Origin: Thermodesulfobacterium thermophilum DSM 1276
GTDB taxonomy: Bacteria; Desulfobacterota; Thermodesulfobacteria; Thermodesulfobacteriales; Thermodesulfobacteriaceae
Reading direction: 5' to 3'
NCBI RefSeq assembly: GCF_000421605.1
Contig: NZ_ATXI01000002.1
Coordinates: 62,001-126,000, forward strand
DNA length: 64,000 nucleotides
The notes beneath the pieces are model-generated. The model saw nothing but the letters and a program-made list of their open reading frames with translations, was not told where the DNA came from and did no database searches. Made by a program: the position numbers and the translations under genes. This document shows positions 51,992 through 61,386 of this stretch, one piece after another; position 1 is the stretch's first letter; each line of letters starts with the position of its first letter.

Positions 51992-52776
51992 CAAATATTC
52001 CTGCTGTGCTTCATTGTAGAACAATACCTAAGTTAAATAAATTTTTAATAAAACAAACTAACCTCTGGGTAGAAAAAATAATCTGTGTTTCAGATGGAGT
52101 AAGGGATTTTTTGGTAGAAAATGGTATTTTCTCAGAAAAATGTGTGGTGGTTTACAATGGAATAGATATCCATTTAAACCCTTCTATGCCTCCTAACGAA
52201 ATAAGAAAAAATTTAGGCATTTCTGAAAAAGATGTCGTTATAGGCACAGTTGGAACTTTATGTAAAAGAAAAAGAGTAGATGATTTTATTGAGGTAATGT
52301 TTTTGTTAAAAAAGCAAATCAAAGAACCTTTTAAAGCAGTTATAGTAGGAGATGGCCCAGAAAAGGAAGAGTTGATAAAATTGGTTAGAGAGAGAAATTT
52401 AGAAAAAGAGATTATTTTTGCTGGTTTTCAGTCTGACCCTATTTCGTATATTAACGCCTTTGATGTGTTTGTGTTGACATCAGAAAGGGAGGGATTCCCT
52501 CGTGTTATTTTAGAATCTATGCTTATGGGGAAACCGGTTGTGGCCTCAAAGATACCTGGAGTTCTTAGTTTGGTGGTAGATGGAGAGACAGGTTTTCTTG
52601 TTCCCCCTAAAAATCCTCAAGGATTTACAGAAAAAATTTCGCTGTTGATAAAGGATCCTCAGTTGAGAAAAAAACTAGGAGAACAGGGAAGAAAGAGGAT
52701 TTTGAAGAATTTTTCTATTGAAAAATATGTAGAGGGAGTAGAAAAAGTTTTCGCAGAAGTTTTAGGAAAAAAGTAA
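51988..52776 (+). CDS. Family 4 glycosyltransferase, C-terminal half (split gene, part 2)
   Basis: The 262 residues contain the remainder of the N-domain and the full donor-binding domain of GT4. These include VEKIICVSDGVRDFL near 28, VVYNGID near 54, IGTVGTLCKRKRVDDFIEV near 83, VIVGDGPEKEEL near 115 and the sugar-nucleotide signature EREGFPRVILESMLMGKPVVAS near 166-187. With part 1 it makes a normal enzyme of about 400 residues. It probably adds a sugar to LPS core or a capsule/O-antigen unit at the inner membrane. Confidence 0.85.
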   Translation: MTNIPAVLHCRTIPKLNKFLIKQTNLWVEKIICVSDGVRDFLVENGIFSEKCVVVYNGIDIHLNPSMPPNEIRKNLGISEKDVVIGTVGTLCKRKRVDDFIEVMFLLKKQIKEPFKAVIVGDGPEKEELIKLVRERNLEKEIIFAGFQSDPISYINAFDVFVLTSEREGFPRVILESMLMGKPVVASKIPGVLSLVVDGETGFLVPPKNPQGFTEKISLLIKDPQLRKKLGEQGRKRILKNFSIEKYVEGVEKVFAEVLGKK

Positions 52777-52783
52777 AATTGAT

Positions 52784-53911
52784 ATGCTTTACCTATTGTT
52801 AAGTTACCTTTTTTATCCTTTAATCCAGTTTATTATCAGTTTAAAGAATAGAAACAAAGAATTTCGAAAAATTTTGGTCATTCAGGCTGCAAAAATAGGG
52901 GATTTTATTTGTACTACGCATGTGTTTAGAGAGATAAAAAAAGCCTATCCTGAGTCTCGTTTAACTGTAATGGTTAATCCTATGGTAAAAGAACTTGCAG
53001 AAAATAATCCTTACATCGATGAAGTTGTTTTTTTTTCACCCAAGGACTATAAAGGGTTTTTAGGTAAGATCAAACTTGCCAATTATATAAAAAAAGGAGG
53101 ATATGATTTAGGTATAGCACTTAATCCAAACCTACCTTTTACCATAGGTCTTTTATGGGGGTTGGTTCCTACAAGGATTTCTATATTGCCTAATTTTTGC
53201 GGGTTAACCTTTCGCCTTGCCTCTAAATTTTATACCTATTTAGAACCGCATGTTTCAGGTCAGCTGGTGGTTGAAACCTATTTAAAACTTTTAGGAAAGA
53301 TAGGAATCCAAAGCAACAACCTTTCTAAAGAAGTTTATAAAACTTCAGATGCAGACAAAAAAGTAACAGAAGTCTTACAAGGTATAACCAAACCACTTGT
53401 TGGAATATCAGTTAGTAGTGGAAATAAACTTAAGGAGTTAGAAAACGAAAAAATCGCAGAAGTTATAAATAAAATTTTACAAGAAAAAGATTGTTATATC
53501 GTTCTGATCGGATCCTCTCAAGATAAACTTAAGGCACAAGAGGTATTAAAACTGGTTAAAAATAAAGAAAAAGTTTTAGATTTGACAGGAAGATTTAGTT
53601 TAGGAGAACTACCAGCCCTACTTGAAAGACTTTCTGTCTTTATAGGAGTTGATACAGGAATAACCTACATGGCAGATGCTTTAAAAATTCCTATTGTTTA
53701 CATCCCGGGACCCATAGACATCTCTGAGCAACATCCTACAGAGAGTAGAATATTTTGGGTTAGGGAAAACCTCAGTTGCGCACCTTGTAGTTTTGTTTTT
53801 AAAACCGTTAGCTTTTGTAAAAACAACATAAGAACCTGTGTTAAATTGATAGACCCCGAAAAAATCGTAGCCGGAGTTAAAAAATTTTTAGAAACTTCTA
53901 AAGAAAATTGA
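52784..53911 (+). CDS. Family 9 glycosyltransferase (heptosyltransferase-like)
   Basis: The 375-residue protein fits ADP-heptose:LPS heptosyltransferases: KILVIQAAKIGDFICTTHVFREIKKAYP near 29-56, GKIKLANYIKKGGYDLGIALNPN near 95, then VGISVSSGNKLKELENEKIAEV near 207, and FIGVDTGITYMADALKIPIVYIPGP near 290. An N-terminal hydrophobic stretch (MLYLLLSYLFYPLIQFII) may tether it to the membrane. It lies 7 bases after the split GT4 and overlaps the kinase gene by 4 bases. Confidence 0.87.
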   Translation: MLYLLLSYLFYPLIQFIISLKNRNKEFRKILVIQAAKIGDFICTTHVFREIKKAYPESRLTVMVNPMVKELAENNPYIDEVVFFSPKDYKGFLGKIKLANYIKKGGYDLGIALNPNLPFTIGLLWGLVPTRISILPNFCGLTFRLASKFYTYLEPHVSGQLVVETYLKLLGKIGIQSNNLSKEVYKTSDADKKVTEVLQGITKPLVGISVSSGNKLKELENEKIAEVINKILQEKDCYIVLIGSSQDKLKAQEVLKLVKNKEKVLDLTGRFSLGELPALLERLSVFIGVDTGITYMADALKIPIVYIPGPIDISEQHPTESRIFWVRENLSCAPCSFVFKTVSFCKNNIRTCVKLIDPEKIVAGVKKFLETSKEN

Positions 53912-54663
53912 ATAAAATATTAAACATGTATGTTTCAAAGATCTCTGATTTTGAAGTTGTTGATGCACATTTGCCGTTTTTTTATAAAATTTTCGACCCT
54001 AATTTGTTAAGACTCAACCTCCCTGCTCCTTTTTTTGAACGAGAAAAACGCTACAGACAAATCAAAGGTTATGAGGTAAACGGACAGAAATTTTATATCA
54101 AAATCTATACTGCCCACTTTGAGGAGGCAGAGGCTGAGTGGGAAAATCTTTTAAAGCTAAAAGCTTTAGGTTTTTCTGTCCCTGAACCTTTTTTCAGGCA
54201 CAAATCTTTCGATAAGGTTGAAATAGCAACCTTTGCCCTAAAAGGGGTTCCCCTTTCAAGTTTAATACCAAAGAGCCAACAAAACCAAGAATTTTTACTC
54301 TACAGACTTGCAGAGCTGATTTCAAGAATGCATTTAAAAAATTTTTTTCATCAAGATTGTTATCTAAACCATTTTTTCTGGGATGAACATAGCCAAAACT
54401 TAGGGTTTTTAGACGTATCAAGGGTTATCAAAGATCCCAAAATTCCCCTAAGGTATCAAATCAAGGATTTAGGCCAGCTTGGCTATTCTTTTGAGGAGTA
54501 TTTTGGAAATAGCGGACCGATCCTATTTGAGAAGTTCCTATCTTATTATTTAGGTCTGGTTAACCAGTCTTCTAAAGGGTTGCTAAAATTTTTAGTAAAA
54601 CTCAAAGTCTGGTTAATCAGAAGAAGAACACTCAAAGCCAAAAAAAGAGGGAAAAAACTATAA
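53908..54663 (+). CDS. LPS core kinase-like protein (WaaP/InaA family)
   Basis: The 251-residue protein is an atypical kinase of the WaaP/InaA/KdkA type: KFYIKIYTAHFEEAEAEWENLLKL near 55 (ATP-binding lysine), AELISRMHLKNFFHQDCYLNHFFWD near 132-156 (catalytic loop) and LGFLDVSRVIKDP near 160 (metal Asp). Such enzymes phosphorylate heptose or Kdo in the LPS inner core. The longest frame starts with TTG overlapping the previous stop; an ATG six codons later (53926) is an alternative start. It is one of two kinases of this type in the cluster. Confidence 0.8.
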   Translation: MNKILNMYVSKISDFEVVDAHLPFFYKIFDPNLLRLNLPAPFFEREKRYRQIKGYEVNGQKFYIKIYTAHFEEAEAEWENLLKLKALGFSVPEPFFRHKSFDKVEIATFALKGVPLSSLIPKSQQNQEFLLYRLAELISRMHLKNFFHQDCYLNHFFWDEHSQNLGFLDVSRVIKDPKIPLRYQIKDLGQLGYSFEEYFGNSGPILFEKFLSYYLGLVNQSSKGLLKFLVKLKVWLIRRRTLKAKKRGKKL

Positions 54664-54698
54664 TTTCAATTTTTTGAAAATAAGCTAAAATAGCGGGT

Positions 54699-56258
54699 AT
54701 GAAAGACAGGGTTGATAAAATCGGGATAGTAGTTTTACTCATTGGATTTGTCCTCAGACTCTATGAGTTCTGGTCCATAGAGCTTATTTCTCGCGATTCT
54801 CCCCTTTATCTTTATCAGGCGATGGTCCTTGCTACAGGCAACCTCAACCTTTTAGACCTTTGTGGCCTTTCTTCAAGGATAAGGGAAATTAACCTTTTTT
54901 CAGTTGCGATCGTTCCGTTTTATTATCTTTTTAGAGATTGGGAGGTTGCAGGAAAGTTGGTTTCTTTTGTCTCAAGCTCTCTTTCTTTGGTTTTGCTTTA
55001 TTCAATCATGAGAAGAGTTTTTAAAGCTCCTATCCTTTATTTAGTTTTATTAGCCTATAGCTTTAATCCAACCTTGATAAAAGAGTCTGCAGAGGTGATG
55101 AGGGAGTCTTTTTTTACCTTTTTAGTCCTTTTGGGAGTCTGGTTTTTTATAAAAGGTTATCAGGAGTCAAGCAAAAAAAAGGTTATTTTTTTTGTGTTAG
55201 CCAATCTTTTCTGGGTTTTATCTTCTTGGGTAAGGGTTGAAGGGGTATTTCTCATAGGGTTAACTTTCTTGTATCTTCTTTTCTGTTTTATCTTTGGAAA
55301 AGACAAAAAATCAGCCTTAAACACCTTGGTTAGCTTTTCTATAATACCTTTTATCCTTCTTTTAGTGGGTATAGGTTATGTAAGTTTTTATAAAGGGTTT
55401 TTTTTGGTTGAATTAAAGGGCAAGCTTTCTTGCTTAAACCCCTTTGAACAGCCCTTCGCAAAAGAGTTAAAAAACTTCAGATATTTAGACATTCCTATGC
55501 CTTCTCCTTATTTCTGGGATATTTTAAAGCAGAACCTTTGGCTGATTGCCTTTGGAACTACTTTTTTTTATAAATTTATCCCTGCTCTACACTTCCCTAT
55601 CTTTCTTTTATTTTTAGCAGGATTTAAAAACTTAAGAAGTTTTCTTAAGGAAAACCCTTTAACTACATACTTTTTGGTAATTTCAGTGGGATATTTTGTG
55701 GGACTCTGGTATTTTACCTTTGCTAAATGGTATATGGAAAAAAGATATATGTTGCCCCTTCTCTATTTTGTAAGTCCTATCGTGGGGGTAGGAATGCTTA
55801 ATGTTAAAACCTTTTTAGAATGGAAATTTAGGCTTTCTTCTGACAAGATTATAGGACTTCTTATGGCCTATATCGTAATTTTTTCAGGTATTAAGGTGTT
55901 TCAGCCAGAAAGGGTAGATAAATTAGGGATTAAACAGGTAGCCTTAGATATAGCAAGGTCTCTTCCAGAGGAAGAGCTAAAGGTTTGCTCGGAAAAAGCC
56001 TGTAAAAATTTAGTTTTTACCAGAGAAGGAAAACTTCTTTTTTATATTTCAAACTACAAAAAGGTTCCTCTGTGTCCCGCAATCGAATGGAGAGATTTTT
56101 ATGTTAAACTTGGGAAAAGGACTGTGGATGAGGTGGTAAACTACATCACTTCTAAAGGATATAAATTTGCTATCCTGGAACGAGAAATATTTAAAGAAAA
56201 CACCTTTGTTTTAAAACAACGGTTAGAATTCTCAGGTATCAAAGTTTATGTTTTATAG
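54699..56258 (+). CDS. GT39/ArnT-type membrane glycosyltransferase
   Basis: The 519-residue protein has about 11-12 membrane helices. Its first periplasmic loop holds an acidic pair-like ISRDSPLYLYQAMVL near 31, as in the GT-C/ArnT/PMT group, which transfers sugars from lipid-linked donors on the periplasmic side. A soluble C-terminal portion (about 430-519) follows. Lipid A or glycan modification is likely, given the surrounding LPS genes. Acceptor and donor are unknown. Confidence 0.78.
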   Translation: MKDRVDKIGIVVLLIGFVLRLYEFWSIELISRDSPLYLYQAMVLATGNLNLLDLCGLSSRIREINLFSVAIVPFYYLFRDWEVAGKLVSFVSSSLSLVLLYSIMRRVFKAPILYLVLLAYSFNPTLIKESAEVMRESFFTFLVLLGVWFFIKGYQESSKKKVIFFVLANLFWVLSSWVRVEGVFLIGLTFLYLLFCFIFGKDKKSALNTLVSFSIIPFILLLVGIGYVSFYKGFFLVELKGKLSCLNPFEQPFAKELKNFRYLDIPMPSPYFWDILKQNLWLIAFGTTFFYKFIPALHFPIFLLFLAGFKNLRSFLKENPLTTYFLVISVGYFVGLWYFTFAKWYMEKRYMLPLLYFVSPIVGVGMLNVKTFLEWKFRLSSDKIIGLLMAYIVIFSGIKVFQPERVDKLGIKQVALDIARSLPEEELKVCSEKACKNLVFTREGKLLFYISNYKKVPLCPAIEWRDFYVKLGKRTVDEVVNYITSKGYKFAILEREIFKENTFVLKQRLEFSGIKVYVL

Positions 56259-56267
56259 CGTTTTTGA

Positions 56268-57320
56268 ATGAAAAAAATCATTCTTTTAAGGCCAAAAATA
56301 GGTTTTGGGATCGGTGGGGCTGAGGCCCACGCAGCAAACGTAGCCTTAAAGCTTTTAGAACGAGGGTTTAAGGTAGGACTAATTGCCCATACCATATCTT
56401 TCCCAGAAGAGATCCTAAAAAATTTGGAGCTATATCAGGTAAAATGGAAAGGCTTTGGGTCAGTACCTAAACATCTTTTCTTTATCTCCCAAGCTAAAAC
56501 AATCCTTGCCAATCTTTCTTCCTACAAACTCATAAGCTTTTTTCGCTATCCCTATCCCTCTGACCTTTTTATCCTTTGCGACCCTTTGATAGCCTTTTTA
56601 CAGCAACAAAAAGCTTCAATTTTTAGACGTTTTAGCCTTAGATATAAAATCCTTCTAACCTTTGAAAAAAAAGCACTTGTTAACGCAAAAAAGGTGGTTT
56701 CTCTTTTTTGTCTTGGCAAAGAGTTGATCAAACAGTTTTATCCAGAGGTCTACAGTAAAACTGTAGTTTGTTATAGGGGAATGGATTTTAAAAGATTTAA
56801 CCCCTCTTTGAAAAAGCTAAAAACAATTTGTAGAAAAGAAAAAGGTTTCAGAGAGGAGGATTTTTTGCTTCTTTTCGTAGGGTATGATGCTAAAAGGAAA
56901 GGGCTTTCTCTTCTGATGGAGGTTTTACCAGAACTTCCAGAAAGGGTGAAGTTGCTTGTGGTTGGGATAGAAGGAATTTCCACCAAAAGGGTGTTCTTTT
57001 TAGGTAAAACTAAAGAAATAGAAAAATACTATGCTATGGCAGACCTTTTTGTTCTTCCTACGAGGTATGACCCTGGAGCCATGGCAACGCTTGAGGCTTT
57101 AGCTACAGGAACTCCTGTGGTTACCACTTTTTATGATGGGACAAGTGAGTTTGTTAAGGAGGGACTTAATGGATTTGTGGTAAACCGAACAAAAGAAGAC
57201 TTAAGGCAGGCAATTTTAAAGGCCTTGGCCCTTAGGTTTGATCCAGAAAGGATTTCGCAAACTGTAAGTCATCTAACCTGGGATAGTTATGTGGACTGCC
57301 TTATTTCCCAACTGGAATAG
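56268..57320 (+). CDS. Family 4 glycosyltransferase (LPS core type)
   Basis: The 350-residue GT-B enzyme has PKIGFGIGGAEAHAANVALKLLERGF near 9-34, VCYRGMDFKRFNPS near 166, LLLFVGYDAKRKGLSLLMEVL near 199 and the donor motif PTRYDPGAMATLEALATGTPVVTTFYDG near 264-291. That last motif is closest to WaaG-type glucosyltransferases (as I recall). It acts in the cytoplasm on LPS core. It overlaps the following kinase gene by 32 bases. Confidence 0.87.
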   Translation: MKKIILLRPKIGFGIGGAEAHAANVALKLLERGFKVGLIAHTISFPEEILKNLELYQVKWKGFGSVPKHLFFISQAKTILANLSSYKLISFFRYPYPSDLFILCDPLIAFLQQQKASIFRRFSLRYKILLTFEKKALVNAKKVVSLFCLGKELIKQFYPEVYSKTVVCYRGMDFKRFNPSLKKLKTICRKEKGFREEDFLLLFVGYDAKRKGLSLLMEVLPELPERVKLLVVGIEGISTKRVFFLGKTKEIEKYYAMADLFVLPTRYDPGAMATLEALATGTPVVTTFYDGTSEFVKEGLNGFVVNRTKEDLRQAILKALALRFDPERISQTVSHLTWDSYVDCLISQLE

Positions 57321-58056
57321 CTTTAGGTTTTACTTTTTTTCTGAAGAAGCTAAAGAGGTTTTTAATCAGCTTAAAACAGCCCCCTTTTTGGCTAAACCTA
57401 ATAAAATTACTCCGTCTCATCTAAACTTTTTGATATCTTTAGAATCTTCCGGAAAAATAGACTTTTTTGTTAAAGCGTTTATCCCCAGGTTTTTTAAAAA
57501 AAACAGGGTTAAAAGTTATTTGGAGGTAGTAAAATCCTTAAAAAAATTAGAGGTCCCTATAGTCGAACCGTTGTTTTTGTTTTGGAAAAGTCCTCAGGTT
57601 GCGTTTCTAAAAAAAGAGACCTTTTACGGTGGGATTGTTTTTCCCTATCTTTCCCAAGGTTTTTTAGGTTTTAAAGACTTTTTAGAAAGAGAAAAACTTT
57701 TAGAAGATTTGGTCAGGTTTTTGTTTGGTCTTCATCAAAAGGGTGTTTTTATAAAAGATACTAAGTTCAATAATTTCTATCATACAAATGAGGAAGGGTT
57801 TAAGATTTTTGACCTTGACGGGGTAAAAGTGTATAAAACCCCACTCGATAAAAAGCTCCGTCTAAAAGACCTATCAGCCCTTGCTATGACTTTAGAATGG
57901 AGTGGTATGAAAGGGGCAACAAAACGCATTTGGGAGGTTTATGCAAGCCTTTATTCAGGGCTAACTCAAGAAGACTTTTTGTTTTTTTTAAAACAGGTAG
58001 AAAAAAGAAGAAAAAAAAGAGAAAAACATTTTGCCCTAACCCGCAGCACAGTTTAA
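57289..58056 (+). CDS. Second LPS core kinase-like protein (WaaP/InaA family)
   Basis: The 255-residue protein has kinase-like landmarks: FFVKAFIPRFFKKNRVKSYLEVVKSLKKL near 58, GLHQKGVFIKDTKFNNFYH near 146-164 (catalytic loop with IKDTKFNN) and FKIFDLDGVKVYK near 171 (metal-binding DLD). A very basic C-terminal segment (KRRKKREKHF) could bind membrane or LPS. The start overlaps the GT4 gene by 32 bases; a downstream start cannot be excluded. It resembles the 53908 kinase only in layout. Confidence 0.75.
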   Translation: MWTALFPNWNSFRFYFFSEEAKEVFNQLKTAPFLAKPNKITPSHLNFLISLESSGKIDFFVKAFIPRFFKKNRVKSYLEVVKSLKKLEVPIVEPLFLFWKSPQVAFLKKETFYGGIVFPYLSQGFLGFKDFLEREKLLEDLVRFLFGLHQKGVFIKDTKFNNFYHTNEEGFKIFDLDGVKVYKTPLDKKLRLKDLSALAMTLEWSGMKGATKRIWEVYASLYSGLTQEDFLFFLKQVEKRRKKREKHFALTRSTV

Positions 58057-58488
58057 CCCCAGGGTTAGATCAAAATACCTTGTCCCTTAAATAGATTTTA
58101 GTTAGATCATCATTCTGTCCCTATAAAGCTTTCTCTTATACTAAAGTAATTTTTTCAACAACCCATCAAGTGTCCTCTTCAATTCTACTAAAGATAGCTC
58201 GTTATACTGCCTCATTAATGCTGCTTCGTTAAAACCTTTTTCACTTCCTAAGACACACTTGAACTCTCCATCATCCTCTGCTAAAAGTGTATTAGCCAAA
58301 AACTCTTTCTTACCCCTACTGTCAGCCAAATAAACACACCTACTTCACCTTGTTTTTCAAGTATCCCAAAAAATTATCAAAAAATTACAAAATTTTACAA
58401 AAATCTACAGTTAAGCCATCTTTAAATCTTCAAAAAATCAAAACATTTTTCTGGCATTAAATTTGAATATCTACTATAAGACCATCGA
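58057..58488. other. 432-base gap with no convincing gene
   Basis: This gap separates the LPS genes from the chemoreceptor gene. A 62-codon minus-strand frame (58141-58329, TTG start, with LLAEDDGEFKCVLGSEKGF) is present, but it lacks a ribosome-binding site and a recognisable family; it may be a remnant of a mobile element. The right-hand 150 bases are extremely AT-rich and probably hold the chemoreceptor promoter; I see no certain -35/-10 pair. Confidence 0.4.
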
Positions 58489-58512
58489 TTGAAGAGTTCA
58501 AAGGAGATGAGG

Positions 58513-59898
58513 ATGTTTAAGTTTTTAGTTAGCTGGAGAATGGGTAAAGATTTAAACAAAAATGGGAAAAAGTCTTACAACAATCATTTTATGAAAGAGG
58601 TAATAAGAAACGCCTTAAACCTTGTGGAACTTGCGCCTTTAATCAATAAAGAATCAGAAATTCTTAATGAAGTTACCAAAGAACTTAACCTTGAGATTAA
58701 AAGCATTAAAAAAGAAGTTAACTCTTTAAAAGAAATAGCCAGCCAAATTTCTTTTTCCTCTATGGAAAACTTAAAAAGGGTGGGTATAGTTAATGAAAAC
58801 GTGGAACACATAAAAAGAAGTTTTAAAGATACAGAACAGAGCATGCTTTTTGTTAAAAAAGCTGTAGATGAGCTTGTTGAGGCCACTAAAGAAATATATA
58901 ATACCGTTGAGATTATATCCACTCTTACCAAAACCATAAACAAGATTGCTGATAAAACCAAAATTTTAGCTCTAAATGCTTCTATAGAAGCTGTAAGAGC
59001 AGGACAAAATGGTAAGGGATTTGCGGTAATAGCTCAAGAGGTGAGAGAGTTAGCCCAGGCAACCACAGAAGCTACCAAAGATGTTACCATAAAAGCAAAA
59101 GAAATTTTTGGCACCATAGAAAAAATAAAAGAAAAAATGAGCTCTATAGACCATCAAGTTCAAAGAACCTACAACCTTGTTTGTTTAAACCGAGAAAAAT
59201 TAGAACAAATTAATCAACCTATTAAAGAACTAACTCTTAATGCAGAAAGTCTAAATGAAATTTCAGCTAACCTTGACGGAACCACAGCTACTCTTTCTAA
59301 TACCATCTCCAAACTCTCTGAGCTTATCGAAAAAACCACTCATTCGTCTTCAACATTAAAAACCTATTCAGAAAGGCTACACTCCTTATCAGAAGAGCAA
59401 ATTTTAACAGTTGGAAAGGCCAGGGTTGACCTCTACGACTATGCAAAAGAAATAATTCAAGAAGCTGCTTCTTCGTTTGAGCTAAGGTCTATGCATAGAC
59501 CTACCATGGAAAACTATCTAAAGAGATTGATACAACAACATGAAATATTTGAACTTCTTTACATCACAAACGACCAGGGCATCCAGATTACAGACAACAT
59601 TGCTCGGTGGGATTTCAGAGCAGCCTATGGTTCAACAGGATATGGAGAAAACTGGTCAAGTAGACCATGGTTTATAAACGTAAAGGAAAGCCTTGATACC
59701 TATATTTCAGATATCTATGTCTCCTTAGCCACCAATTCTTATTGTCTTACCATTTCCTGTCCTATCTTCGACGATAAACACAGACTGATAGGGGTGCTTG
59801 GTGCAGATTTAGATCTAAAGAAGGTTATAGAAGGTGATAGATCATTAACTCAAAAAATAAATGGCCTGGATAAAGTTGATACAAAAACCCTCTCTTAA
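58513..59898 (+). CDS. Soluble methyl-accepting chemotaxis protein with C-terminal Cache-type sensor
   Basis: The order is reversed from ordinary receptors. The coiled-coil signalling hairpin comes first, with the CheA/CheW-binding tip [20 protein letters not shown] followed by [22 protein letters not shown] (near 150-195). A PDC/Cache-like sensor follows at the end (about 330-450: [58 protein letters not shown]). No membrane helix is visible, so it should be cytoplasmic. Start 58513 is chosen because AAGGAG lies 6 bases upstream; an ATG two codons earlier abuts that site. No che genes are in the window. Confidence 0.87.
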   Translation: MFKFLVSWRMGKDLNKNGKKSYNNHFMKEVIRNALNLVELAPLINKESEILNEVTKELNLEIKSIKKEVNSLKEIASQISFSSMENLKRVGIVNENVEHIKRSFKDTEQSMLFVKKAVDELVEATKEIYNTVEIISTLTKTINKIADKTKILALNASIEAVRAGQNGKGFAVIAQEVRELAQATTEATKDVTIKAKEIFGTIEKIKEKMSSIDHQVQRTYNLVCLNREKLEQINQPIKELTLNAESLNEISANLDGTTATLSNTISKLSELIEKTTHSSSTLKTYSERLHSLSEEQILTVGKARVDLYDYAKEIIQEAASSFELRSMHRPTMENYLKRLIQQHEIFELLYITNDQGIQITDNIARWDFRAAYGSTGYGENWSSRPWFINVKESLDTYISDIYVSLATNSYCLTISCPIFDDKHRLIGVLGADLDLKKVIEGDRSLTQKINGLDKVDTKTLS

Positions 59899-60069
59899 AG
59901 ATGTCTAACTAATATCCATTTTGAGCTTCTAAAATAGATTTCTATCTCCAGTTTTACCCATAACTACTAAAAGGACCCATCCCTTTTTTACACTCAACCC
60001 CTTTTAAACCTTGACTTTTTGCGAAAATTGATTATTTATTATAACAAATAATGTTATTTAACGTTAACT

Positions 60070-61263
60070 ATGATAACATTAAAAAGTTTTCTTAAAGAAT
60101 CATTTCCTACAATTTATCACATTTCTGTTACTGGAAAATGCAACGCAAGCTGTGAAGGCTGTTTAAACGGGTTAATCTATGGTGAAAGGAGGGCTTTTGC
60201 CTCTTCTTGGGAGGAAGATCCAGAAAAAACCTTTCAGGCGATAAACTGGCTATTAGATCAAACAAACGGAAATCCTGTCTTTATAGCCTTTTATGGAGGA
60301 GAACCTCTTCTTGTTTTTGAAAAAGTCCAAGATATTTTTTACAGAATAAAAAATTATTATCCACAGAAAAACCTAAAGTTTTTTCTTTACACTAACGGAA
60401 ATCTCCTTAGAAAAGCTGTAGAAAAGGACCCAGAGTTTTTCAGCCAGTTAGAATTATTGATCATCTCTATCGATGGAACAAAAGTTCAGCACGAAAGGGT
60501 AAGGAAAGGGACCTCATTAGACCAGATTGAAGCAAGTTTGGAGTTTTTAAAATCTCACTGCCAGACCAAAACACTTATGTGGTCCACCTTGAGAGAAGGG
60601 ATGAGTTTTAGAGATTGCTTAGAAGAGTTTTTTACTCTTAGGCAAAGAGGGCTGGTTGACTTTTTCTTTTGGCATCTGATAGAAAAAGACTGTCCTATAC
60701 AAAATTTCTCTGCTTTTAGAAGTTCTTACTTAAAAGACTTGAGTTATCTTTTTGAAAGGTTTGTGGCTGAGCTTTTTAAAGGAAAAATCCTTCCAGTACT
60801 GCCGTTGGCTGAGCTGTTTTTCTTTTTATTACAAGGTATCAGAAGGGGTCAAACTGGGTGTGGAGTAGAAAAAATGAGAAGTTTTGATGTTCTTTCGGGT
60901 AAAATTCTACCATGCGTAGACATGGGAGAAGAATTGATTTTAGCTGATTTTCGCAAAGATGAATTTAAAAATCTCGATTTATCAAAATTGCAGGACAAAC
61001 TTTTATCCTTAGTTTCTTATAAGGACTGGTTAGGCTGTAACACCTGTGAGGCAGAGTTTTTCTGTGGAGGGAGATGCCCTGTACTTATTAAAACCTCACC
61101 TGAAAGAGCGATGCAATACTGTGTTCTTATTAAAGATCTGGTTAGTCTGGCCCAAACCTTTTTACCTGAAGTCAAAAAAGCCCTAAAGGCCCACAACCTC
61201 TCAGAAGAAAACCTTTATTATCCCTATGGCTACCTTAACCTTCTTACAGATGTAATTCCCTAA
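60070..61263 (+). CDS. SPASM radical SAM enzyme (anSME/peptide-maturase-like)
   Basis: The 397-residue protein begins with TGKCNASCEGCLNG near 21-34 (CxxxCxxC), a FIAFYGGEPLLVF motif near 70, and LLIISIDGTKVQHERVRKG near 132. The C-terminal SPASM region holds auxiliary-cluster cysteines (LPCVDMG near 280; GCNTCEAEFFCGGRCPV near 318; YCVLIKD). This layout is typical of anaerobic sulfatase-maturating and RiPP-modifying enzymes. No sulfatase and no candidate precursor peptide were found in the flanking 170 or 120 bases. It stands between a chemoreceptor and the CDP-sugar genes. Confidence 0.82.
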   Translation: MITLKSFLKESFPTIYHISVTGKCNASCEGCLNGLIYGERRAFASSWEEDPEKTFQAINWLLDQTNGNPVFIAFYGGEPLLVFEKVQDIFYRIKNYYPQKNLKFFLYTNGNLLRKAVEKDPEFFSQLELLIISIDGTKVQHERVRKGTSLDQIEASLEFLKSHCQTKTLMWSTLREGMSFRDCLEEFFTLRQRGLVDFFFWHLIEKDCPIQNFSAFRSSYLKDLSYLFERFVAELFKGKILPVLPLAELFFFLLQGIRRGQTGCGVEKMRSFDVLSGKILPCVDMGEELILADFRKDEFKNLDLSKLQDKLLSLVSYKDWLGCNTCEAEFFCGGRCPVLIKTSPERAMQYCVLIKDLVSLAQTFLPEVKKALKAHNLSEENLYYPYGYLNLLTDVIP

Positions 61264-61386
61264 TATTAGAACATCTTCTGTTCACCTAAATCAGTTAGCC
61301 AAACTTGACCCACAGAGCATATAAAATATAATAAATTTTCTAAAGTAGAAAACCAAAAAACCGAAAAAATTAAAAAAGGAGTTGGT

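Noticed and set aside
58141-58329. 62-codon minus-strand frame with LLAEDDGEFKCVLG
   Set aside because: TTG start without a ribosome-binding site and no firm homology; a faint likeness to IS256-type transposase starts is too weak to use.
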